Positions 1-9,254 are shown, counted from the stretch's first letter. The stretch: 64,000 nt of DNA from Allygus modestus (GCA_963675035.1 OY776112.1:375724055-375788054); one strand, 5' to 3'. Notes: generated from the sequence alone by a model not told the origin. Translations and numbers: made by a program.

Positions 1-773
1 ACACTGTACACGCCATTGTTTAGACTTATACCGAATCTCTCGCACTGTACTGGTAGTGTGGGCAGGGCCAGTTTGAGAAACTCTGTAGTATACAATCCCT
101 GGCATAAATTATTAACACCGTTAAACGGTTTATTCCTGTTGTATCTAGGGACACTAGGAGGTACGTTCGTGTATCCGATATTATAACTAATATCGATGTG
201 ACATTTTAAGCTTGAAGCTTTTTTATAGACTGTCATCGGTGATCTTATAGGAATACTGCGTTCTGTCAGAAGTATACACCGTGAAGCAAATGGGATCTTA
301 CATCCGTATTGCAGCATTTCATTACAGATTTGTGTAAAATTAACACTTCCGTGCAGGTTACGTAAAGGCAAAACTTGCCCAAAGAACTCGGGGAACGGCC
401 TGAATCTAGATATCATATTTTGTGGGTCTCGCACGGTACAGTTGTACATATCTTCGTGATATATTACAAGTTCCAAAGGTACGTTTTTTTCTTCGCATTT
501 GTTCATAAAACTAAGCCATGTATCTCGGTTATAGGTTCTCTCACTCGCAGATATAATTAATAAAACTACAGGCGGTATCACAGCGGATCTTTTTAGTTTT
601 TTATGTCTCCAGCATCTTTTGTTAAGCTGGTACCCATGAGGGGGTTTCTTACTGCAGTAGTTTCCACAGAATTTCTTCTTGTCCTTGTAATAAAAAGAGC
701 ACAAGTTTGACTTGACATTATGGAGTTTAGCGTTAAAGCCTCTTAAATCGTTGTACGTGTAGATGCGTACCAT
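1..773 (-). CDS. GT14/core-2-branching-like glycosyltransferase, partial (N-terminal 257 codons)
   Basis: N-terminal two thirds of the 383-aa protein encoded whole by MavB at 38574-39725; the rest lies beyond the window. The start ATG (771-773) overlaps the stop of the ATPase gene by one base (TAATG), suggesting coupled genes. I see no stop in the frame to base 1. The function call comes from the MavB copy: a LLTERSIPI segment aligned like the LLSE-x-CIPL motif of plant GT14/DUF266 proteins. It is a family-resemblance inference, not a proven activity. Confidence 0.6.
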   Translation of the reverse strand, partial: MVRIYTYNDLRGFNAKLHNVKSNLCSFYYKDKKKFCGNYCSKKPPHGYQLNKRCWRHKKLKRSAVIPPVVLLIISASERTYNRDTWLSFMNKCEEKNVPLELVIYHEDMYNCTVRDPQNMISRFRPFPEFFGQVLPLRNLHGSVNFTQICNEMLQYGCKIPFASRCILLTERSIPIRSPMTVYKKASSLKCHIDISYNIGYTNVPPSVPRYNRNKPFNGVNNLCQGLYTTEFLKLALPTLPVQCERFGISLNNGVYS

Positions 774-1462
774 TACACTTCTGTTATAAAACTGTCCATC
801 CCTACTCTGTACCTTCCCTTATAAGGGTCTAGAGTCTTGTCAATCACAAGGAATCCAAAGTTATCTCGCCAAGCCCGAGCGCACAACTCTTTAAATTTGT
901 CAAAGGACATGTCGGTAGTGACATGATCGTTGTACACATGTCTTAGGTTCCTTTCGTCCTGTTTGAATAAAATAACAAAGTTACAGTTGTCCCTCACCAG
1001 TTGCTTGGGTATAGCACTGTATGTTTGCCCTAAATAAAATGTATCTATATTTTGATGTCTACCCATAGTGAAATAACTGCGTATATTGTCATGTTTTTCG
1101 CAGGAAATATCGTCAAAGATCATTATAGAGTTTGGTTTAGCTTCGTTTGGGTGTACAACTAGACTGTTGTCATCATACGCGAAATAACCGACCTCCTTAG
1201 GCATTACCTTCTTTAGAAATTCATACTTTGGCTGATGGAGGGACTTTGAAAAAACATAGACATTTTCAAATCTTAAACCGTTTGGGTCAAACAATAAATT
1301 AAATAAAACGTTGGTCTTCCCAGAGGAACTGGGCCCGCATATTATACAACGTATTGAATCAGGTAATAAAATACCGTGTTTGTTCTTTTTAACCATGCCC
1401 GACCCGATATATTCATCAAAGTTTTGAACGGGAAGCTCGACTTCCTGCTTCTCAACCCGCAT
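773..1462 (-). CDS. A32/FtsK-HerA-type genome packaging ATPase
   Basis: 229-aa P-loop ATPase of the type that pumps DNA into Maverick and other double-jelly-roll virus capsids. Walker A is GPSSSGKT near residues 43-50. Walker B is SIMIFDDI near 112-119. A GRHQNIDTFYLGQTY stretch downstream is in the position of the sensor region. Length is normal for the family. It is intact here, unlike the MavB copy, which has two nonsense codons; MavA has CAG and CAA at those two sites. Integrase lies upstream and the glycosyltransferase-like gene starts inside its stop codon. Confidence 0.9.
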   Translation of the reverse strand: MRVEKQEVELPVQNFDEYIGSGMVKKNKHGILLPDSIRCIICGPSSSGKTNVLFNLLFDPNGLRFENVYVFSKSLHQPKYEFLKKVMPKEVGYFAYDDNSLVVHPNEAKPNSIMIFDDISCEKHDNIRSYFTMGRHQNIDTFYLGQTYSAIPKQLVRDNCNFVILFKQDERNLRHVYNDHVTTDMSFDKFKELCARAWRDNFGFLVIDKTLDPYKGRYRVGMDSFITEV

Positions 1463-1558
1463 CCTGACTGATTACTCACTACTGATTACAGATGATATAT
1501 ACTTCCCGGACGTGGTCTTGATAAGCACATACCGAGCGGATGAAGCGATCAATCGTTA

Positions 1559-2485
1559 TCACACCAAGTCCTTGGAGTCAATCCAACTGTCATGGCTGCT
1601 ATCATACCCCTTCCAGCGTACAAAGAGTCTGTCTCCTTTCCTTTTTAAAACTCTTTCAACTAAATAAATGTCACCGGTTTTTGACTTGCTAATTTCTTCT
1701 GCATAAAACCCACCTTTAAGTATTTCCCCTCTGTTGTCTTGTAATATGTATGTTACTGGTCTTGTTGGTTTAATCGCATATACTGTAAACGTCTCATTTG
1801 TCCAATTTGGCAAATAGCCTTTTTTAAACACTCTTTTAGCTTTACTGATTCTAACACTATCACCTAGTTTTAATTTTTGTTTAAGGATTTTATGTTTGGG
1901 TTTTTTAACTTTATTTATTTTATTTAGAATGTCTTTGACATGTTTCTGTCTCACATCCTTGGGTTTCATACCTATAGTCCTGTGCTTCGTGTTGTTGTAA
2001 GATTTTATGATTTCTGGCAATAGACTTACCCACTCATAACTACCTCTGGCAGTAAATAACTTGTACATTTTTGTCTTAAGCGTTCTGTTCAGTCTTTCTA
2101 CTATACTAGCCTTAAGTTCGGAAAATGTGTGGTAATGGTTGATTTTGTATTTCTTCATTAACGCGTTTACATGTTTATTGAAAAAGTCGGTACCCTGGTC
2201 TGTGTGAAAGTTTTTCATTTTATATTTAGCTAAGATAGGAGCGAGTGCCTTTGCCACTTCTGGCCCTGACTTGTCTTTTAGAGGTACGGCAAAAGCTAGT
2301 TTTGACAAACAGTTAATCATGGTAAGAATATATTTGTAGCCTTTGTTAGTTTTCGCATAAGGCTTCATTTCAACGAGATCAGCCTGATAAAGGTCCCTTA
2401 AACCCTTAAGGGTGACTTTACGCCTGGAATAGTTTCTCCTGGCAGGTCTGTGCAGCTCCTCAGCTATAGCTGTCTTACCGTCCAT
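1559..2485 (-). CDS. Maverick integrase with C-terminal chromodomain
   Basis: 308-aa retroviral-type (rve, DDE) integrase that would cut and join the element ends. The catalytic triad reads D36 (QADLVEM), D96 (HTDQGTD) and E130 (SIVERLN), a D-D-E spacing of 33 residues between the last two. An SH3-like region near 200-250 (KLGDSVRISK...) is followed by a chromodomain at about 273-308 (YLVERVLKRKGDRLFVRWKG) that probably reads chromatin at target sites. I see no HHCC zinc finger before the core. Copy in MavB at 36862-37788 is nearly identical. Confidence 0.93.
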   Translation of the reverse strand: MDGKTAIAEELHRPARRNYSRRKVTLKGLRDLYQADLVEMKPYAKTNKGYKYILTMINCLSKLAFAVPLKDKSGPEVAKALAPILAKYKMKNFHTDQGTDFFNKHVNALMKKYKINHYHTFSELKASIVERLNRTLKTKMYKLFTARGSYEWVSLLPEIIKSYNNTKHRTIGMKPKDVRQKHVKDILNKINKVKKPKHKILKQKLKLGDSVRISKAKRVFKKGYLPNWTNETFTVYAIKPTRPVTYILQDNRGEILKGGFYAEEISKSKTGDIYLVERVLKRKGDRLFVRWKGYDSSHDSWIDSKDLV

Positions 2486-2702
2486 TTTACTAATGATACG
2501 ATTATTCTGAGGACACTAGTTTTATACTAACATCGGTGATTCTCATTATATAAATAAATACAAGGCTCGTAACAAATATAGCAAAGACAAATAATTTGTC
2601 CGCTAAAGAGCTTATCAGGCACCACGCCATATTCGTTATCAAAACCTCAGCGTCCTGCTTGATAACCCTCACCGCAGTAACGCTCGGTCAGTACTGATCA
2701 AA

Positions 2703-2903
2703 ATGTCCTGCTTACTGGTGTGCTTCGGGTATGTAGTGTCCTGTCAGAAGAAGAAGCCACCCCCTGCTCCGACACCTAGGGTTGTCTTTCGTAGAGTGGT
2801 AGAGGACATCTACTCCGAGATAGAGCCACGAGCTTTAGAGCCACCACCGCTACCGCCTAGAAACCCGGTGTACGCCGTGATGAACCCCCTATACTCGGAA
2901 TAA
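2703..2903 (+). CDS. Small opposite-strand protein with SH3-ligand, NPxY and YxxI motifs
   Basis: 66-aa ORF read against all other MavA genes. The N-terminus MSCLLVCFGYVVSC is hydrophobic with three cysteines (possible lipid-modified anchor). The middle is basic and proline-rich. The C-terminus holds PPPLPPRNP (SH3-type PxxP ligand), two NPxY motifs (NPVY, NPLY) and a YSEI (YxxI) site. The MavB homologue (72 aa, 36426-36644 minus) keeps ATG, stop, both NPxY motifs and the PxxP segment despite in-frame indels, and has YEEV in place of YSEI. That pattern suggests selection on the protein. The role is unknown; an adaptor mimicking host tyrosine-kinase signalling is my inference. Confidence 0.65.
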   Translation: MSCLLVCFGYVVSCQKKKPPPAPTPRVVFRRVVEDIYSEIEPRALEPPPLPPRNPVYAVMNPLYSE

Positions 2904-3411
2904 GTAAGTATCTGTTTGCTTGAGTGGGGTTTGAGACCACCCGTGCATGTGCACCCAGGTTAAACATTATTCCGTGCGTGAGCCAATCCAGATTACCTGG
3001 TTGACGCTCAGTACGAACTAATGCCCTCTCCCTTTTTAGCAAACAAAGGATAGAGTATTTTTTAAAAGATAAACCATGGCTCCTCCACCGCCATGGCCCG
3101 TGGAGGCCTTCCGAAAGTAAACTAACTGCCTCCCCCGTTTTTCTTTTTGTATTTTACTTTTTAATTTTACAAGTCACCACCGTACGGACTCAAGGAGTAG
3201 TCTAGACTACACGATTTACAAAGTCCTTCATTCACCCGAGGTCTGTAAGACCCCTCATTCATACATAGACCGTTCGAAGGAGTAGCCTGGGTGTTAGCCA
3301 GGCGCCTCAATCTACTAAACCCTTCATCACATTCAGGTTTACGGGGCTTTTCGTCACCCACGCCAGTGACCTTCATACACACACACACACACACATACAT
3401 ACAGTGGGAAC
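2904..3411. other. Structured intergenic region between BRO and the small opposite-strand gene
   Basis: Holds a CA/GT microsatellite (about 3376-3403), the 14-bp palindrome GTAGTCTAGACTAC (3197-3210), a near-palindrome around CCATGG (3073-3096), and short repeats of an ATGAATGAGGGG-like motif. A minus-strand frame from about 3374 to 3167 encodes a peptide partly conserved in MavB (see 35966-36184), but its C-terminus is frameshifted between copies. A regulatory or replication role is possible; nothing decisive is visible. Confidence 0.4.
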
Positions 3412-4242
3412 TTATGCATTGTCCAAGACATGCTCAACTATATTTACAAAATTGTGAGAAGTTAGGATGTTGTTGTATGCAGAGTCAAAGTGCATACCAT
3501 AACTCTGCATTACTTCTTTTGCTTTGTTAAGTACATTAATCCCATTAGGAACAGGAGACTTGATGAAACAAGGTACGAAACCTTCATTTTTGGCTTTAAT
3601 GAGAGCTTCGTTAAATTTTCTTTTTTGTATGCGAATACATTTGTACTCGCAGACTCCGTACAGCTCCAGAAGGGTTTCTTTAATAAGGACACATAAAACA
3701 TGTTTAAGTCCATCGTCGTCTGACATCACAGCAACCTTCGGTACCTGTTCAGTCAACAACTCATTCAGTGACTGGTTTTCTTTACACATTATGTCGTTTG
3801 CAGTTTTAAATTCTGAGTTAATTCGAGCTAGCTGTTGGTTAATTTCCAGTGATTTTGTAAGTGATTGTAACAACTCATTATTTTTTTGTTGGATTTTATA
3901 CATTCCATACTTTCTAATGGAAGGCAGGACTTCTTCAAAAACCCAGTCTTGGAATTTCTCAGCAATGGGCAATTTGGATTTTAAAATTAGCGAATAAAGA
4001 CCTGGCTCGCTAAGAAAGATTGTATGTTTCTCATTATGGGTTAGGGGGGGCGTTTCGCCCCCTCGTACTTCCAGTAAATTTTTGCGGTGTTTTTCTCTTA
4101 CATGGGTACGGATTGCGTGCTTTGTATCTTGATAGTTTAGGATTTGAGCAACATCTTTTGCTTTGAACCAAGGATTATTTTCTCTGTCAAACAGGACAGC
4201 AACGACCTGGTTATTAAATATATAAGAAGTTAAGTGAGACAT
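3412..4242 (-). CDS. BRO-N domain protein (baculovirus repeated ORF-like)
   Basis: 276-aa protein. Residues 1 to about 113 match the BRO-N DNA-binding fold: an opening VLFDRENNPWFKAKDVAQILNY segment with WFKAKDVA, then HVREKHRK and EPGLYSLI, ending in WVFEEVLPSIRKYG. A coiled coil follows (about 115-165). The C-terminal part (YKCIRIQKRKFNEALIKAK) is of the kind seen in large insect DNA viruses. Such proteins bind nucleic acid and are thought to affect host DNA or transcription. A GC-rich hairpin sequence lies inside the coding region (4044-4062, encoding RGGETPPL). Ends 180 bp from PolB, same strand. Confidence 0.88.
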   Translation of the reverse strand: MSHLTSYIFNNQVVAVLFDRENNPWFKAKDVAQILNYQDTKHAIRTHVREKHRKNLLEVRGGETPPLTHNEKHTIFLSEPGLYSLILKSKLPIAEKFQDWVFEEVLPSIRKYGMYKIQQKNNELLQSLTKSLEINQQLARINSEFKTANDIMCKENQSLNELLTEQVPKVAVMSDDDGLKHVLCVLIKETLLELYGVCEYKCIRIQKRKFNEALIKAKNEGFVPCFIKSPVPNGINVLNKAKEVMQSYGMHFDSAYNNILTSHNFVNIVEHVLDNA

Positions 4243-4375
4243 TTTATATCAAGTATTGTGCAATAGTACAGATCAGAGCAACGTAAGGACACGTCTTACC
4301 TCGGCAGGAGCAGCGGCAAAAGTGACCGAGGTAGAGCGATCCGCGGAAGGGGAAAGTATGACTCATTACGGGTTA

Positions 4376-4397
4376 GGGGGGGCGAAACGCCCCCCCT
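4376..4397. promoter_or_regulatory. GC-rich perfect hairpin downstream of PolB
   Basis: GGGGGGCGAAACGCCCCCC stem-loop in the short PolB-BRO gap, 20-40 bp after the PolB stop. The same hairpin, with a shared flank reading TAACCCATAATGA on one strand, recurs inside the BRO reading frame at 4044-4062 and at both places in MavB. Possible transcript-end or processing signal. Confidence 0.5.
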
Positions 4398-4415
4398 TAA
4401 ACTTCCGGTGTTGTT

Positions 4416-7400
4416 TTACTCAAGTCTTTGAATTTTGTAGCCGTAAGGCAGGGTGTCGTACTCTCCCTCAAACTTCCTCTTTGGTCCAGTAATTTTGAAA
4501 ACTTTAGTTTCGCTTACAGTTACAATATCGCGGTCTTTAGTCCTCCTAATTCTGTTCTCTTCAATTTCTAGTATTTCAGCTGTTTCACTAAGGACCATCT
4601 TTTTCAGAGCTTCAAAGTTTAACGTTTCGGAAGTCTTCATATTGAGGGTGAGGCCCTTGATTTTGCACACAGTTTGTAGTTTTTGTTTTTTGGTTGACCA
4701 GACAAGGTACGCGTAAGTTTTTGGCCCCCCAGAAACGAATTCAACGATGAAAGATCCAGGCCCGTAATCACCTACCAATTCATCTGTCATTTCCCCGAGG
4801 TAATCTCCCGTAGGGACTCTATACAAACCTCCCCTGTAGAAATAGATACAGCTGTCCGTGTCGTAGTAGAGCACCTGACCGCCCAAGGCCTCCAGATGTT
4901 CATAGAGTTTCAACCTAGCCTGTGCTGTAGTGTAGGCAGCGATCACTACATTGACATTTCTCAAGGGCTCGCCGACTTCCTCCAGGTACTCCCAGCTAAC
5001 TACCACAACCTCCTCATTAACAGTCTGAATTCGATTTACTTGTACGTCGGGACTTGTCAGCATTTCAAAGAGTGTTTTGGGATCTCTGACAATCATTGCC
5101 TTGGTTTGGTTCTCCCTCTGCCCGAACTTTCCCCAGAATGAATTTAACATTAATTTAGCCAATTGTCTTAAACCCCCGTTCTTAACAATTTTGTTTTTCT
5201 CTAATCTGATCCCCTCATGAGTGAAGTAGTCCGCGATGTACTTGTCTTTGTCCTGTTCAGTCTCACACCAGCTAGGATAGCCTGAGGCTTCCTGCTTCAT
5301 TTTCAAGAATTTATTGATAAAGTCAGTGAAAAGCCCCCCTTTCTCGTATGTTGCCATTTTATATTCCCACAGTTCGTAGATGTCGAGGACAACGTAGCCT
5401 TTCTCTACAGCCTTCCTCACCTCGTCCATAGTCCAAGTCCCTACCAACGCCCTTTCCTCACTCTCATGAAAACATTCCCCTTGGTTTTGAGTTTCCCCGC
5501 AAGTCCTACACAGGGCAAACATGAGTTTCTTGTTCATTTTGGCTGGGAGTACCGGGTGGTAGAGATCCCGAGGTGGCAGGACTTTACATTTCATCAAACC
5601 ATCTACACCGAGCCCTCTCTGTCTGCACTCCCTGTCACCCACGTAAATCGTAGGATGACCAAGGGGATACTTACCGTACTTACACACATACGGATAGAGA
5701 GAGCACACGTCCACATACTGGATTGTTTCTTCCCCTTCACATTTGTGGTAAGTCTTGGAGTTGCCTGTTCTGCCCCCAAAGAAAGCGTTTCTAGGATCAA
5801 GTGGGAGTGTGTTTAGTATGGGGAGAGAGTCCAAGTGTGTGAGCTTTTGTACTTTCTTTACTTTTCGAAACTCACATTCCCACATTTCGACTACTTCGTA
5901 GTCATTAAACTTAGATATTTTGGACTTGGTTCTCTCGTATCTCAAGTGAAGCGAGTCCGAGGGATCCTCCTTCAGAGGAGCCTCTCGATTGTACGGGAAG
6001 CATTTGGGGCAACCGTGCCAGTAGCACCCGTGAAACTCGTAGATGTTTTCCCCGTCAAACCCATCTACTTTTAGCCCGTTAATCTTTACTTCCTTACTCC
6101 GCCCCGCATGCTCGATCCTCACTTCACGCTTCTCTTCTTCCCAGCTGAGCCACTGAATGGCGATAGCTGATTGGTTATCCACTAAACGGTAGCCGTTCTT
6201 TGGGATGAGGCCGATCGTGTTTGGTTTTAAAAAGTTGCGGCGGAAGGCCAAGTTGCAGGCGCTAGCGATCGTTACAGCCTCTAGGAAAGGATCGACATTA
6301 CACTCTTTGAGGAATATCGATCTGAACTTAAGACAGGCCTGAGCTAGGATCTCTACATCAGAGATGCAGTACTCTAAGATTTCCTTTTTAAAGTCAAAGA
6401 CATAGTTTTCAGCCACTCTCGCATCGTACCATTCTTCAAAGGCCTCGTGGGACTTTTCAAACATTGACCCCGGGCAGTAGTACTGCTTGTCGGGCATAGG
6501 ACCTACATAATCTTGGTTTGCCAGAGTGTTAAACAAGTGGGGAAAGTAGCCCTTCTTTCTCTCGGGAGGCAGATCGAAGGCGTTAGGGAGCGCAGCGAGG
6601 GCCATGGGGAAATAGTTGAGTGAGTCCACAAACCTCACGTTGTCCATTTCCATGAGAATAATTTTGGTTCCCCTCATGACCAGATCTGGTGTGAATTTAG
6701 TTTGTTCCAACACATACTTTAACAAAAACTGAAAATCAAAGCCTTGGCCATTGTGGGCGATCACACAGACATTTTTGAACTGTTTCCTGACTTCCATGAC
6801 ATATTCCATGAATTGGTGAACCGGGTTAGAGTTGAAGACTCTCGTACGGTTTCTACATGTCATACAAAATCTAGACTCTATACAATTAAAGCAAAACTGT
6901 TGAGAAACGCACAAGTTTACTTTATGTAATTTTTGCTCGGGGTCAGAGGGGAGAGACTCGTCTTGGCGAGTCTCCAGGTCAAAGAAAATGAATAGGTAGT
7001 CCTTGCGTTTAGGCTTACCCTCGTCTCGCTGCATGAAACATTTATGATTAGGATCTTGGAAGGAGCCGCAAGGTTTGCAATAGACTTCACCGCACTTGTG
7101 GGGTGTGGATCTGTCTCTAATCCAAATTAATTTACTGCAGTCAAGGCACTTTTTAACAGCTTTACATCTATCGACTTGGTGAGCAGTGAAACACCGCTGA
7201 TTCCGCAAAGGCATGTTACATTTTGGACAAACTATTCCCCCATGCTCCTCTTTACAGGGAGGCGAGATGGTCTGACACTGAGCACAGATGTTTGAACATC
7301 TGTGCTCGCCCTTGTGATCGTAAGGGACGTGGCACGCTTCGCAGAAATAAACGCAGGCGAAAGCGGCAGTCAGACTAGTGATTACGTTATAATGACCGTT

Positions 7401-8180
7401 GTGAAAAAGCAAGTTAATTTTTAATTTTGGATTTTCAACACGCCCCTCAAAATAAACGTCCCGGCCTTTATTGTCATAATTGAACACGGTAATTTTGAAC
7501 TCTTTCAGCAAGTCTTGAAACTTTTCAAGTTCAGGGATCCCAGCGCCATCCTCGGACATCTCCACCCTAGCCCGCCGAATAAGTTCCTGAGCCCTAACGG
7601 TTTGTCTTTTTTTATCATCCTGCCGAATTGACTTGTACTGAGGGTCTTTTGTAACATGAGTGATAGCCACCACCAAAGCCCTGGGGAGACACAGGTTGTC
7701 TTTATTTTTAATTACAACAATTCCTTTTCTCGCCTTACACTCCTCTTCAAAGTTGTTAAAGATACCGGGTCTTACCCTCCCAGTACGGCCGGAACCTACA
7801 GGGAGATTAACTCGGGTACATTCTACTTTAAAAGTGTCCGTGGACTTGATGGATTCAGAATTTGACTGTACTATTCCCCCAAAAATTTGCCAAAGGATGT
7901 CTTCCTCAATTTCACCAGCGGGCCGAAAAGCAACAAACCCCGGATCTCTACCTTTTAGGTTAAGACTCTGCAATGTAAAGCCGAGCTGATCGTTTTCATG
8001 GGCTTGGCCTTTCATCTCATTCACAATTTTGGCGAAACCTTGTCTGAGCCAATCTATCTCACTAGTATCGGGAGGAGGGTTAGAAAATTTGAAAATTGTT
8101 TTAGTACCGTACAAGCGGAATTTCTTTACATACGCCTGCTCGTCACTGAGGACTTCGACAGGCTCAACAACACTAGCCAT
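4416..8180 (-). CDS. Protein-primed family B DNA polymerase (Maverick PolB) with N-terminal OTU-like and zinc-binding region
   Basis: 1254-aa replicative polymerase. Exonuclease motifs: ExoI FFDLET (D401, E403), ExoII AHNGQGFDF (N477, D482), ExoIII YCISD (Y604, D608). Polymerase motifs: A DVCSLYP (D824-P830), B KLMLNSFWGKFG (about 1009-1020), C YYDTDS (1105-1110). All catalytic residues are present. The first 270 residues contain an OTU-protease-like pair, DNLCLPRAL (C164) and GHYNVI (H263). A Cys/His-rich zinc region spans about 280-372. A segment EFHGCYWHGCPKC near 715-727, between exonuclease and palm, resembles the Vsr-nuclease FxHGCFWHxH signature. Start ATG is at 8178-8180. MavB encodes a 1252-aa homologue. 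Confidence 0.96.
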   Translation of the reverse strand: MASVVEPVEVLSDEQAYVKKFRLYGTKTIFKFSNPPPDTSEIDWLRQGFAKIVNEMKGQAHENDQLGFTLQSLNLKGRDPGFVAFRPAGEIEEDILWQIFGGIVQSNSESIKSTDTFKVECTRVNLPVGSGRTGRVRPGIFNNFEEECKARKGIVVIKNKDNLCLPRALVVAITHVTKDPQYKSIRQDDKKRQTVRAQELIRRARVEMSEDGAGIPELEKFQDLLKEFKITVFNYDNKGRDVYFEGRVENPKLKINLLFHNGHYNVITSLTAAFACVYFCEACHVPYDHKGEHRCSNICAQCQTISPPCKEEHGGIVCPKCNMPLRNQRCFTAHQVDRCKAVKKCLDCSKLIWIRDRSTPHKCGEVYCKPCGSFQDPNHKCFMQRDEGKPKRKDYLFIFFDLETRQDESLPSDPEQKLHKVNLCVSQQFCFNCIESRFCMTCRNRTRVFNSNPVHQFMEYVMEVRKQFKNVCVIAHNGQGFDFQFLLKYVLEQTKFTPDLVMRGTKIILMEMDNVRFVDSLNYFPMALAALPNAFDLPPERKKGYFPHLFNTLANQDYVGPMPDKQYYCPGSMFEKSHEAFEEWYDARVAENYVFDFKKEILEYCISDVEILAQACLKFRSIFLKECNVDPFLEAVTIASACNLAFRRNFLKPNTIGLIPKNGYRLVDNQSAIAIQWLSWEEEKREVRIEHAGRSKEVKINGLKVDGFDGENIYEFHGCYWHGCPKCFPYNREAPLKEDPSDSLHLRYERTKSKISKFNDYEVVEMWECEFRKVKKVQKLTHLDSLPILNTLPLDPRNAFFGGRTGNSKTYHKCEGEETIQYVDVCSLYPYVCKYGKYPLGHPTIYVGDRECRQRGLGVDGLMKCKVLPPRDLYHPVLPAKMNKKLMFALCRTCGETQNQGECFHESEERALVGTWTMDEVRKAVEKGYVVLDIYELWEYKMATYEKGGLFTDFINKFLKMKQEASGYPSWCETEQDKDKYIADYFTHEGIRLEKNKIVKNGGLRQLAKLMLNSFWGKFGQRENQTKAMIVRDPKTLFEMLTSPDVQVNRIQTVNEEVVVVSWEYLEEVGEPLRNVNVVIAAYTTAQARLKLYEHLEALGGQVLYYDTDSCIYFYRGGLYRVPTGDYLGEMTDELVGDYGPGSFIVEFVSGGPKTYAYLVWSTKKQKLQTVCKIKGLTLNMKTSETLNFEALKKMVLSETAEILEIEENRIRRTKDRDIVTVSETKVFKITGPKRKFEGEYDTLPYGYKIQRLE

Positions 8181-8460
8181 TACTACTTAAGTCAAAACAA
8201 AATCAAAACAATAAAGTGAGGTTATGTTATACACGTAAAAGTAGGGTTATGTTTACCCTCAAAAGTGAGGTTATGTAAAACCTCGACTTGAGTAAATACA
8301 ACACTAGGGCTAGAAAATTAAAACTAATAAAGTGGAATATGTTATACACGCAAAATAGGGTTATGTTATAAGTTTGAGGTTAGGTCTCAAATATAATACG
8401 CGTTAAATACTAACGGTAAATTATAGCTAGCACTTACTGCGATTGCACAATACTATCACT
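8181..8460. promoter_or_regulatory. PolB upstream region with iterated AAAGTGAGGTT motifs
   Basis: AT-rich leader of PolB. It carries repeated AAAGTGAGGTTATGT-like units (8214-8230, 8261-8277) and related TAGGGTTATGTT units. The complement AACCTCACTTT also occurs in the TIR and five times upstream of MavB PolB. Likely promoter or replication-related iterons; inferred from repetition only. Confidence 0.45.
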
Positions 8461-8724
8461 ATACCACAATATCAAAGAACTGAGCAGCGCAGAGACCTCT
8501 GTCTACCACAAAAGCAGGGAACAGAGTGAACGAGGTAAGCCGCCAACGGTACAGGTGTATGAATGGACCAATCAGCTATCAGATCTCCTAAGACGACCAA
8601 TGGGGTGCGAGCTTATTCCGACCAATCACAGAGCTGTATTTTAACAGGTTACAACTGGATTTTCAAACGACTAACGGTGTTTTTGTTTGTTTCAGGGAGG
8701 AGGCCACAGAGGATGAAGCGGGCC
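8461..8724 (+). other. Outward-facing spliced-looking unit next to the TIR
   Basis: Reads toward the TIR. A donor CGAG|GTAAGC (intron from 8535) and an acceptor TTTGTTTGTTTCAG (ending 8695) delimit a 161-bp intron. MavB has the same sites and the same intron length at 30553-30713 (minus). The exons are short, and frames differ between copies, so I cannot assign a protein; it could be the 5' part of an unrecognised gene or a non-coding transcript. Confidence 0.35.
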
Positions 8725-9008
8725 GCTAGTTTTGTATATATAATCATGTATTTTTATTATTATATTATTAAATTTTTATATATATTCTTTTTATATTATT
8801 ACTCTTTTTATATACTCTTTGTTTTTTAACTTGTTCTTATTATATATTGTTTTTATATTATTACTCTTTTTATATACTCTTTGTTTTTTAACTTGTTCTT
8901 ATTATATATTCTTTTTTTATATTAAACTTATTGTATAACAAACTGACTTTTTACTTACCTTATTTAGCTCCGCTAGGTTGGTAGCCCTATAGGGTATAAT
9001 AGCATAGA

Positions 9009-9048
<40 letters not shown>

Positions 9049-9248
9049 CTGCATATAATAACCATAGGTTGGCAACACTGGAGGGAGAAAAGTGAGGTTA
9101 GGGAATTTGGCGGGAAAATCTTGCGGGAAAATTTGGCGGGGAAATTTGGCGGGAAACATGGGCGCCGCCATCTTGGGGGCGGGGCCTAATGTCACGTGAC
9201 CAAAATGCTGCCTTCTGATTGGCCTGCTATATCACCGGCACCCCTACT
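8725..9248. repeat. MavA terminal inverted repeat (PolB end)
   Basis: About 524 bp, running from GCTAG to CCCCTACT. From the inside out: AT-rich pyrimidine tracts including a tandem duplication of about 65 bp (8790-8920), an (AT)n run (9011-9045), AAAGTGAGGTTAGGG, several E2F-like GGCGGGAAA motifs (9109-9157), a YY1-like/GC-box stretch GCCGCCATCTTGGGGGCGGGG, the E-box GTCACGTGAC, and an ATTGG (reverse CCAAT) near the tip. Homologous to both MavB TIRs, but it lacks the CRE that MavB has. Confidence 0.9.
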
Positions 9249-9254
9249 AACCTC
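9249..9254. repeat. Predicted 6-bp target-site duplication of MavA (AACCTC)
   Basis: Six bases flanking the MavA right end. Polintons make 6-bp duplications, and MavB shows one exactly. The partner copy is outside the window. Confidence 0.6.

Larger units (their letters stand above)
1..9248 (-). mobile_element. Maverick/Polinton element MavA, truncated by the window edge
   Basis: Large self-synthesising DNA transposon of the Maverick/Polinton class, reading right to left. Its right terminus ends in CCCCTACT at 9248, matching the Polinton terminus rule (AGT...ACT). The next six bases, AACCTC (9249-9254), should be the target duplication; the matching copy would lie left of the window. Gene order inward from the TIR is PolB, BRO-N, an opposite-strand small gene, integrase, ATPase and a glycosyltransferase-like gene cut off at base 1. 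It is colinear with, and very similar to, MavB at 29986-53277, in the opposite orientation. All visible genes are open, so this copy looks less damaged than MavB. Confidence 0.95.
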
